Of a stretch of DNA of 64,000 nt, positions 47,815-57,798 are shown piece after piece. Under the pieces are notes generated by a model. It was not told the origin of the DNA, ran no database searches, and saw only the letters and a list, made by a program, of their open reading frames with translations. The position numbers were made by a program, and so were the translations under genes. Origin of the DNA: Lycium barbarum (lineage: Eukaryota > Streptophyta > Magnoliopsida > Solanales > Solanaceae); the NCBI RefSeq assembly GCF_019175385.1, contig NC_083345.1:115306480-115370479 (forward strand), given 5' to 3'. Every line of letters starts with the position of its first letter. Positions within the stretch are counted from its first letter, which is position 1.

Positions 47815-48915
47815 GCATGTCGGTACATAGTATATACTATGTGTATTATAGAGGATTGGGGAGCGTCTTTTTGAAGATGGATTTGTTCTCTATGATATAC
47901 TATCAGTATATGATATATAGCAGGTTGGTATCATAAAGGATTAAGTTCTTTTTTGAAGAAATGTGAGTATCATAGAGGACTGAGGAGTGTTTTTTCTTGA
48001 AGAAATAAATCGTCCCTCTATGATACCCTTTTAGTATATAATATATATCAGGTTGGTATTATAGAGGACCAAGCTCTTTTATTAAGGAATGAACAAGTCT
48101 TCTATGATACTTTGTCAGTATATGATATATATACCATGTGAGTATTATAGAGGATTGAGAAGTATTTTTTATTTTTATTTTTATTTTTATTTTTAAGGAA
48201 TGAATCGGTCTTTATGATACTCTATTAGTATATGATATATACTAGGTGGATATCATAGATGACTGAGCTCTTTTCTTTTAAGGAATGAATCAGTTCTCTA
48301 TGTTATCTTGCGAGTATATGATATATCATGTGGGTCAGTCATCCATGATACCCTGCCAGTATATTATATATACCATGTGAGTATCATAAAGGATTGAGTT
48401 GTGTTTTTCTTGAAGGAATGAACTAATCCTCTATGATACCTTGTCAGTATATGATATATACCATGTGGGCATTATAGAGGACCGATTAGTGTTGGAAAGA
48501 ATCTATCATATATGATACCCTATCAGTATATGATATATATCATGTTAGTAGCATAAAGAGACGAAGTGTTTTTCTTGAAGAATGAACTGTCAATCCGCCA
48601 AGATACCCTATTAGTATACGATATAGCATGTGGGTATCATAGAGGACTGAGTAGTATTTTTTTGAAGGAATGAATCAATCTTCTATGATACCATGTCAGT
48701 ATATGATATATACCATGTGGGTATCATAGAGGATTGAGTTGTGTTTTTCTTGAAGCGATGAATCAGTCTTCTATGATACTCTGTCAGTATATGATATATA
48801 CTGGGTTGGTACCATAGAGGACGGAGTATTTTTCTTGAAGGAATGAACCGTCAGTCTTATATGATACCTTGTCAGTATATGACATATATCATGTGGGTAT
48901 AATAGTATATTTCAA
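47815..48915. repeat. Hairpin-forming minisatellite, copy 2
   Basis: Same array as 19370-20550 but with at least one complete unit missing (corresponding to about 19990-20085) and a shorter (ATTTTT)n stretch. The remaining units match copy 1 in order. Confidence 0.8.
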
Positions 48916-49631
48916 CTGCAACACTATACTTCAACTGCAAATGATTTGATATATTGTATGCTAGAATAAATTGTTTTTTTGAGATATAGAAAAAAAATAA
49001 AAAACATAATATATGAGTTATACTTTTTATTGATATAGAAAAAATAAAAATAAAAAGAAGCCAAAAGTGTGTAGAGTTAGATTATTAAAAAATAGGAAAT
49101 AAAGAAAAATATAATTTGAAAAAAAATGAAATTCGAAAAGGAGAAAAAAGTAAATGAAAATCACCAGAATCTGAAAAAAGAAGAATAAATAAAAATAGGA
49201 AAAAAGGTGAATGAAATTAGATTATGGAGATAAAAAGGATAAAAGAAAAGAAATAAATGAAATTTAAAAGGAACAAGAAATAAAGAAATTAAAAAAAATA
49301 GAAAAAAATGAAAATAAATGAGCTCGAATTAAATATGGAATCAGATTATGGTGAAAGGAAAAAAAAAGTGGTATGATATGAGCAAAAAATAAATGAACAG
49401 AAAAGGAAAAAAAGAAAAAAAGAAAAGAAAGAGTAGAAGTTGAGAAGTAGAGATTTTTTTTTTTTTTTAAAAAGACAATTACCTACGAAAGCTACAATTG
49501 ATATAAAGGGGATAAATAATCTGGGGATATGAAAATAATGAGGGGCATAAAAGGGTAATTATTTTGTGTGTAATGGATACTGATATTCTTTTCCTTTTTT
49601 GAACTTCTCTTCTTCGTATCCATAAAGACTG

Positions 49632-49972
49632 ATTACACGTTAATTTGTTTTTTTTTTTAACTAATGTTAATTTAGTTTGGTGTAAATCCTTAAAATAGCT
49701 GTGCTTGCAAAACCTCAACAACACAAGACTTGACAGACAAGCACCGTTATTTTTGGGAAATTCCCTGCTCCTGTTAGAACTAGGACAACCTTTCCAATAA
49801 TCACTTGCAAAACCCAACACCCCGTTCCCCCCCCCCCCCCCCCCCACCTCTAACAGAGTCACAATTTATATAAACTAACATTTCATATGTATACTTCTTC
49901 ATTGCAATTTTTCAAGAAAACAAAAACCCCTTCTTGAATTCTCTAGTTGTGTCTCTCTCTTGGGAGTTAATC
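49632..49972 (+). promoter_or_regulatory. Promoter region of B3 gene C, with poly-C tract
   Basis: From about 49760 it aligns with the gene A promoter. It contains a 19-C run at 49827-49845 and a TATA-like TTTATATAAACT at about 49865-49876, about 100 bp before the ATG. A roughly 60-bp stretch of the gene A leader is absent. Confidence 0.5.
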
Positions 49973-51037
49973 ATGGTTCAAGAAAGTCCTACTTTTAGTC
50001 CTTCTTGTTGTATTAAGGATGACTTTGGGTCGTCAAAAGTTGATTCTTCTTGTTTTACACAATGCTCTCCTTCAATGGAAGGAATCAATGCAATTTCTAT
50101 ACAAGAAGAAGATGATCTTGAAGAAGAAGAATTGAGGAGGCGAAAACGCGAAGAGTTGATTCAATATTATATACAACGACACGAAGCTTTCTTGAAGAAT
50201 CCAAATGTTTGTGTTGATGTTATTCATCACTTGTATGATCTTGTCCCTAGGGCCAAGAGGAGCAAAAGAAAGTCGAGATACAAAGAATCAATCTTGCAAA
50301 GGAAAAACAAGAAGTTAAAAATGAATCCAATCAAAGAGAAAATTCAAGAATTGGGGGATCAAGTTTCTGAAGTCTCAAATTTTGAATCTTTTTTGAAAAA
50401 TGTGCAAGGGAATGTTGAAAATATTAAAAAGAGTTTGATCACTACAAAAGAAAAAGTTTCAGAAGCTATTTTGCCAATGGAGAAAAATCAAGAAAAAGGG
50501 GTCCCAAAGATTGAATCTTTGTTGAAAAAGGAAAAAAGGAAGAAACTTGTACTACTTCATAAACAAAAGCCAAACAGAGTCTTATCAGATGTTGTTCTGC
50601 CAGTGGAGTTGAAGAACAAGATTCAAGAGATGGGAGTTTCAGTTTCTGAAGTGTCATTAGTGATTGAAAAGCCACTTTTTAGTACAGATTTAAGCAAAAA
50701 ACACATGCGTTTATCGATACCAGTGAAGCAAGTGCTTAACCATAAGGTATTCTTGACTTCACAAGAGAAGGTAATTTTGGACACAAGAGACAGTAATAAC
50801 AGAAAATCACAGATAAAGTTCAATCTCATTGAGCCATCACTTGAAGAAAGTAGCATTCATTTGGCTAAGTGGGAAATGAATTCAAGTTCTAACTATGTGC
50901 TGTTGAATGACTGGGTTTCAGTGTATCAGAGAAATTATCTTAAGGTGAATACGATGTTGCAGTTATGGTCGTTTAGAAAGGACTCGAATCGATGGCTGGC
51001 ACTAGTTGTGGTTCCTCCTGATGATGCTGCAAACTAA
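49973..51037 (+). CDS. B3-domain (DUF313-type) protein, gene C
   Basis: Single-exon ORF of 354 residues starting MVQESPTFSPSCCIKDDFGS, aligned with gene A throughout. The in-frame extension to 49934 has no ATG-backed similarity, so 49973 is chosen. Relative to A it has a short acidic insertion (DDLEEEE) near residue 46 and a compensating deletion of a few residues near 112. The C-terminal B3 domain is complete (KHMRLSIPVKQVLNHKVFLT, SNYVLLNDWVSVYQRNYLKV, LQLWSFRKDSNRWLALVVVP). It is clearly more diverged from A than A is from the stump B, so it stems from an older tandem duplication. It appears functional. Expected to be a nuclear protein; target and role are unknown. Confidence 0.85.
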   Translation: MVQESPTFSPSCCIKDDFGSSKVDSSCFTQCSPSMEGINAISIQEEDDLEEEELRRRKREELIQYYIQRHEAFLKNPNVCVDVIHHLYDLVPRAKRSKRKSRYKESILQRKNKKLKMNPIKEKIQELGDQVSEVSNFESFLKNVQGNVENIKKSLITTKEKVSEAILPMEKNQEKGVPKIESLLKKEKRKKLVLLHKQKPNRVLSDVVLPVELKNKIQEMGVSVSEVSLVIEKPLFSTDLSKKHMRLSIPVKQVLNHKVFLTSQEKVILDTRDSNNRKSQIKFNLIEPSLEESSIHLAKWEMNSSSNYVLLNDWVSVYQRNYLKVNTMLQLWSFRKDSNRWLALVVVPPDDAAN

Positions 51038-52210
51038 ACCAGAGCTAGTCTAATTTAGCTAGGCTAAAGTTTGGGATAGGAGTAGTTAATAATATATTAA
51101 GTATAGGTGATCTTGACATGTTTAACACTTATTCGTTGACACTAGCACTGATGTTCACTTGCACAACTGAGGTTTAATCAAGTGGTAATTGATTTAATGA
51201 TAAACTTCTATTTGACATGTTCTGCTTAGTTATTACTTTGAGAATTATGTTTATGTTTGAAGGCACAAAAGGCAACTGGATAGTGTAGCCATACTTATTT
51301 ATTCTGTTTCATATTCCTGTGACTTGTCACAATTTATATGATGCTCTTATCTTTTTAGTCGTTTCACAAAAAGAATAATATCGCAAACAATAAATTTTGC
51401 ACTTGAGAAAATATCAAGTCTAAAAAATATTGTAACTGTGTTTGTTATAACGATTATTTTGAGAATTTTACTTATGTTTTTAGCCTGTTGTGGCAACTGT
51501 CTGCCTTATTTTGATACATAACAACTGCAGATGTTCACTTGCACAAGTACTGAGGTTTATGTAAATTAGTACTCCTATGATTTATACTCCGATGATAAAC
51601 TTCTACTATTTGACATGTTTTGTAGTCTTTTACTTTGAGATTCTATTTATGTTTTAAGCAGAAAGGAAACTGGATAGAGTAGCCACACTTGTTTATTCTA
51701 TTTCATACTAATTTAGGGATTTAATTTATATGCAAGATTGTTTGTTATATACACTTTCAATTAGCTAGTTATACTGGGTTATTACTCTATTTTTCATGTT
51801 ACTATATCAGCCTTGCTATGAAGATTTCGATGTTGTCATAACTCAATTTAGCCTATTGTAACTGTGCAAAACTTAAACTCAACATCGATTTAACTTTAAT
51901 ACATTGATAATGTAAAGAATTTTTACATTAGCAGTGTAATTAACTTGTTGTAGCGGATATCTTGTCTTATTAACTAAATAACTAATTTCACTTATTATTA
52001 CCAATTATATGTAAGTACCCCTTAGGTAGTAAGTTAATAATGTGAATTTTTTTAAAATTATCAATGCATAAAAGTGTGAAAGTGATTTAACATGTTTAAC
52101 ACTTTTAAGCTTCTTTTTGACACTAATGCAGATGTTCACTTGCACAACTGGGGAGGTTAATTTGAAACATAAGTTGTAACTTCTATGCATCGACAGTGCA
52201 AATAATATTT
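51038..52210 (+). repeat. Repeated 3' flank of B3 gene C
   Basis: A segment with GATGTTCACTTGCACAA, GATAAACTTCTATTTGACAT and GGAAACTGGATAGAGTAGCC-like pieces is present at about 51140-51300, again at 51525-51710, and partly at about 52125-52160. The same segment occurs once after gene A. It suggests local tandem duplication of the gene's 3' flank. Confidence 0.55.
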
Positions 52211-53679
52211 ACGTTATCAGTGTAATTGACATGTTATAACAGTTGTTTGTCTTATCTAGGTAACTACTTCCACTTAATTTACATATATTTACTTTTGATA
52301 ACTCGATAGTCTAAAAATTCTTCTATATAACTAAACTCTTACATAGTATTTGTAACTCCAATTACCTCTTATCACCTATTTCTTTGCAATTATTATGTTT
52401 TCCTATAAGAGTTGGGGGGAGGTAAGAAATTCCATACATGTAATAATTCTTGCCAAATTCATACAACATATTATTGATTCGGTATGCTATAATAACCATC
52501 TTGGAAGAGTTCTATACAAACTGTATTTAAAACTCTTTCTAACGAGAATTCTAATGCTAATGAAATTCCATTAAGCAATAAAAAACTCGATTAAAGAGTT
52601 AATTCTCCCAGTCCATACATATATGTGTATATATTTTTTGTTATAACTTTTAAGCACTTCTTAAAGATGACGTAACCTTAGTGATATGAGTATTTGGAAT
52701 ATTCCTTAAGTGCCTATCTTAATTAATGGTACTCCATCAATTGGAATATTAAGAGCAAATCTGAAAAAAAATATGCTAACAAATAATGACTTTGCGATTT
52801 TTTCTGAAACTTCAAATATTTTGAAAAAATTAATTTAAATTTGTTATAAAACGGCTCATTTGGAATCGGAAGTAGTATTGTATGTCAAAATCGTTGGGTT
52901 GGTCTTATGTAATAAAACTGAAACTAAAAAAAATATACTCAATTATATGTAACAAATAATCAAGTAGCGCAGTACCCCCTTCTCCTTTCCTCTTCCTGCT
53001 CCCTTGTTGTAAATCATTGCATCTAAAAAAGAGATGCCCATTTGTAGTAAAATATTTTGTTTTGTAGTAAAATATTCAATATATAAAATAAAAAGAAAAC
53101 ATAGCTGGACAATAAGTTATTATATATAAGTAATGTTTAAAAAATATCTCACCTAGAAGTTGATTTTTCACTTTTATTCACTTGTATGTTAACGTATCTA
53201 AAAGAGGTTGTAATTACGTTCTTTGTCACGTCAAGAGGATCGAATGTATCAAATTGCCAAGTTCAAAAATAGACCAGACAAGCAATAATTTATGTGTGTA
53301 CCTAATAAAATCAGAAAATTCAGGGGTATTGAGATAATATGCCAATTTTGAAGGGTACATGTTTGTGCTTCCCGTTGATTTTAAGTTGATTAGACATTAG
53401 AAGTTTCTATTGATCATATAATTTGTCTTGTCAATTGACTGACTATTAGTAAAAGGAAGACCATATCCGTTCATAGTTCGTAGGAATTGGACCAAAATAT
53501 TTAGGGAAAATAATGGAATTAATTTTCACCAAATTCTTTAGATATAAAGTTAAATTCCAGTTAAATATTTGACCAAACTAATTAAGAGAAGAACAAATAA
53601 TTAATGCTGACATTTTGTATTCAGCTTAGAAAAGAAAGGAATTCATCAGTTGAATTGAACTTTTATGAATAATTTTTAA
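52211..53679. other. Intergenic, nothing recognised
   Basis: AT-rich spacer; no ORF above 60 codons with similarity, and no clear terminal repeats. Confidence 0.45.
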
Positions 53680-54512
53680 TCTATCTATACTATATCAAAA
53701 GCACAAATGACAGTAGAAATGTTGATTGAACTTTTTGTCTTTCATTAAAAGACTCTGTCATAGATAAAATAGTCATTTACTATTTTTTTCAAATTATTAT
53801 TTGATTATTTTACCTTATAAAAATATACTTTTTGTTGAAAATAATAAATTATTTATTTAGGAATAGACATTTAATTACTTCCTAACATTTAGGACTTGGA
53901 AACCAATTAATTAGGAACACTTATATTTTTTTGGTGTCCTTTTTTCAAAAACTTTACATGCAAAATACGTTTCAATGCAAAATATTGTGGGAGTCTTTGT
54001 TCTATCAAAATAATCGATCAATTTTAAATTCCTTTCTTGGTGTACAACATCCATTTTTCTCTCTTCGCCACTAACAGTTCCTCTTTACTTTAAGAATCAT
54101 TTTTTTGATGTGTATTTGAATTTAAATTATAATTTTTAATTGGGATCAATTTTAATTTAGTCTTTAGATCACCTATTTTACAATTTTTGTGTGTGTATTC
54201 CTCTTTAGTTTATAATATTTCGCCTATTTTATTTTTGAAAAAGTAAAAAATCCAATGTTATTTTTGATGTCCTTTTTGACTTTGGCAAATACTTTTAGAA
54301 AAGTAAAAAAATCATTGTTATTTTTGGCGAAACAATAACTGCCATACTATGTATTTTCTGAAAAAATAAAGAAATGTGTTATTTTTGGCAAAGTAAAACT
54401 GCCATAGGATTCGTCCAAAATATTATCATAAGAGTCCTTTTTGGCTTTGCCAGAATGAATTGCCACATAAAACTGCCGAAAGAGAGCACAAATTTACTAT
54501 TTTCATTAAATA

Positions 54513-54709
54513 CAGTCAAACCTCTTTATAACAGCATCGTTGGGTCCAGAATTTTTCAGCTATTATAGAGAATGGATGTTATACATCTATAACAGCATTG
54601 CCATTTAAATAATATTTAGCTGTTATAGGCAAAAAAGATGCATAAACTCTAACTTTCATTTTTAATTGTCAAATTCTAAGTTTAATCACACTTTATACAA
54701 CGAAGGAAA

Positions 54710-54792
<83 letters not shown>

Positions 54793-55104
54793 TTTTTTGT
54801 TGTAATAGTGTATTAAATGATCAAATATTTTGTCAAAATCTCTACACTTGTTATTGGTAATCATAGATATTCTGTTTTTTTTTTTAAAGATGATTAATTA
54901 TTATATTACCAAAAAAATAAGATAGTTGTTATATAGGGGGTAAGTTTACAAAGAGCGTACTGTTATAAAGTTGGTTGTTGCTGTTATAGGTGAAATGCTG
55001 CTATAGAGAAGTAAAACATAACATAAAAAATCGGTTATGAAAAAAGTTAGCTGTTATAGAGAGGTGCTGTTATATGCGGGTGCCGTTATAAAGAGTTCTG
55101 ACTG
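54513..55104. mobile_element. Mariner-type MITE with internal (AT)n
   Basis: The left end CAGTCAAACCTCTTTATAAC and the inverse of the right end differ at 2 of 20 positions, and TA flanks both sides (54511-54512, 55105-55106). Subterminal units GCTGTTATAG recur in both orientations. Non-coding. Confidence 0.75.
54713..54787. repeat. (AT)n microsatellite
   Basis: About 37 uninterrupted AT dinucleotides inside the mariner-type MITE, immediately followed by a T run. A minus-strand open frame of Ile/Tyr repeats here is an artefact. Confidence 0.95.
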
Positions 55105-56307
55105 TATATGTAGAATTATACATAAGCCCTAATAATATATATTTTTTGAAAAAGTAATAAATCGACCATTATTTTTTGAGTTCTTTTTGGCTTTGGCAAT
55201 GGTTATTAATTTTTTATTTGAACTATGTAAAAACTCCTAATATTATAGAATTTAAAGTTAGTAAGATTATAAATCTTTGTGCCTATCCACCATGGTTGGG
55301 CTTATTTTTTATAAAAAAATATAAAAAAAAAGATTATAAAACTTTGCCGAATTAATTGAGTATTGATTTTGATGGGATTCTAATCCCAATCACGTAGCAT
55401 AAACAGAGCTGTTGCTGCTATAGTCTGTCCAGAAAATTGTTCAATCGTTTCCCATATGTTGGTTGCCGCTATTTATTTTCTACTTTCAAATTGGATTTAA
55501 CCAAAGTGGTGGTGGCTTCGGTTTTTATTCTTCTATTTTCTTTATTGTATTTTTTATTTCTCTTTGTTTTTAATTTCAAGCAGAGGAGAATTAAGGATGG
55601 ACATAGTTCCCACGTCAAGAGGTTGCAGGGAAGATATCAATATAACATTCAGAGAAATATAACCAAGGTACAATCCTTTATTCAGATCATGTAACGAGGT
55701 GCAAATTTCCTCTCTTCTTTTTGACCATTTACATGAACCAATGTAATGATAATGCCTTTAATGATTTCTTATCCCAAAAATCTAATCTTTGTTGTCATGT
55801 TTATACAAAATTCAATCTTGATTCCAGTGCCATATAGTATTTACCTTCTATTGCACTTGATAATTTTAGTACTATGTGTTTCTTTTGACTTGATTAATTT
55901 ATATGGGATTTCAGCTTTTTTCTTCTGAAGGTTGATTAATTTGGAGAGTAGTTCTTCTTAATTGTATTTAATAATTTGTTGACATTATTTTCTTCTCTTA
56001 TGTTGGTGTTATTATTAATCCATATATCGTGAACTTGACAAGACAACACAGAAACTTTGATAAGAAACTAGAGATGAGAAGGAACTTGATAATCTTGAAA
56101 CTGGAGGCATAAATATCGATCATAATTTTTGTAAGTATGTCACAAATTTTTATTTTTCTTCTGTGAGTTTTCAAACAGTAGTTGTAGGTAAAGTTCAAGT
56201 GATGAAAATTTAGGTCTTTGACCATGTTATTGCGAGTTAATAGAAAATTATTGTAGATACATCTTTTGAGTCAAAAGTGCTAATTTGATGCTTACTCACT
56301 ACCCTAG
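55105..56307 (+). other. Helitron interior, no gene recognised
   Basis: The open frame 55437-55694 (hydrophobic stretch VVVASVFILLFSLLYFLFLF, then KQRRIKDGHSS) has no family resemblance. It could be a captured fragment or chance. The 5-bp CCTAG at 56303-56307 precedes the nested LTR element. Confidence 0.35.
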
Positions 56308-57680
56308 TGATGAGTCGTGAAATTACGCGATATTCGATGTTAATTCCTTAAGTTTTTGTGACTCTTTAAGCACTTTTATTGTTACTTTTTGTATTTTTAT
56401 GTGGTTTTGTAGGAAAAGATGCCCGGAGAGCATAACGGAGCAAAACGGACCAAAATAGAGCAAAAATAGAACAAATCAACGTTTCTGGCACCACATGCTA
56501 ATGGTGCAGCATGTTGAACATGCTAGCAGCATGTGGTGCAGCATCTGCTGTCAGTGAAAATGGCACCATATGCGAGTAGCATATGGTGCAGCATGTGCAA
56601 CATGCGAACAGCATGTGGTGCAGCATGTGGTGACAGAGAAATTGTCACCACATGCTACGGTTTTGGCACAACATGCGATTAGCATGTTGAACATGCGAAT
56701 AGCATGTTGTGCAGCATGTTGTGCAAGAGGGTATTTTGGTCCAGATTTTGTTCCTGTTTTTTGGAATGATATAAATACTCTTTTAGGGTTTGTAATATTT
56801 ATCTTTGGCAGTTTTTCATCAAGTTTGGAGACTAGTTTTGACACCATACTTTGGGGTTAAAGATTTGAAGATTTGGTTGAGTATTTCTTAAACCTTTAAT
56901 TCATTTCTTCAATTCCTTGCTTTGTATTGTATATCTAAGTGTGTAGCTTTCTATTCCATAACTTGAATCTAGTTTATGAAAGTATGCTTGATTAAAGTTT
57001 GGTTTGAAACTCTTGTTATGCTTATGTATTGAATGATTCTTATTGCTATTGAAGTGGGTCTTTGTTGATTTAATTAATCTCGTTCTTGAATATTTCCAAA
57101 GGGATTAGATAACCCTAGGACTCACCCATTTACTTAGATTGAGCTCGGAAGAGGAAATCTAGGTTGGGAAAGATTAATTAACAAGAATTTGGGTCATTAA
57201 ACTCATCTAATAACTTGAGCTCGGAAGAGGATAGTTACTTGAGGTTAAATTGATTGTGCCTAATATCACACTCTAAGGCTTGGAAAAGCTTAGAGTGAAA
57301 TTCATTGATTTGGTTGGAAGACTTTCAATGAGATTTTAGATATCATTATCTATCAACACAAACCCGCTCTTAGTTGTAAAATCGTAAAATACGTTGGATC
57401 GTTACTTGAGTGTAATCTCCCATTATCCATGCTTGTGGCCATTGATCATTTTACTCGCTTTCTAGGTTAGTTTACATTTCCGCATTAGTTATAATTTTCT
57501 CAAACAAAAACCAAAATATTATCTATCGTTTGGCTTTAGCGTAGTTGGTGAACGTTCCTTACTTTCTTAATCGCCTAGCATATTGTTCCCTGTGGGATCG
57601 ACCCCGACTCATAGTTGGGTAAATATATTGCATACGACCGTGTACACTTTCTCTTTGAGGAGTGTATTTGGACGTTATAA
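56308..57680 (+). repeat. 5' LTR of the Athila-like element
   Basis: TATA-like GATATAAATAC is at 56768-56778, preceded by a palindrome array (about 56490-56735) and followed by a leader ending GGACGTTATAA next to the primer binding site. The canonical terminal CA is mutated to AA. Confidence 0.88.
56490..56735. promoter_or_regulatory. Palindrome array in U3 of the Athila-like 5' LTR
   Basis: Successive hairpins share the plan CATGC(G/T)A-N-(T/C)AGCATG, for example CATGCGAATAGCATG, CATGCGATTAGCATG and CATGCGAACAGCATG, separated by TGGTGCAGCATGT-like linkers and GGTGACAGAG...TTGTCACC. The array lies directly upstream of the TATA box. Its role is unknown. Confidence 0.7.
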
Positions 57681-57798
57681 AAAATGGCGCCGTTGCCGGG
57701 GAACAATTTGGCGTATTTGAGTTAGTTTGGGATTTAAGCTAACTTGCTTTGGTTCAAACTTTCATTGCTTCATTTTATCTAAAAAAAAAAAAAAAACA

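Larger units (their letters stand above)
34618..49631 (+). repeat. Segmental duplication, copy 2 (with deletions and insertions)
   Basis: Corresponds to 10343-21224. It is interrupted by a Tork copia (35821-40920) and a long-TIR element (45330-47117). It lacks the equivalent of 11607-14228 and several smaller pieces (about 83 bp at 17633-17716, about 19 bp near 15025, one minisatellite unit). Its left edge is the Ogre 3' LTR end. Confidence 0.9.

Noticed and set aside
54682..54864. Minus-strand open frame with a long Ile-Tyr repeat
   Set aside because: It is the translation of the (AT)n microsatellite inside a MITE.
56551..56860. ORFs of 96 and 98 codons on both strands, repeated at 61485-61806
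   Set aside because: Products of the palindrome array in the LTRs; open on both strands because of the repeat unit, not coding.
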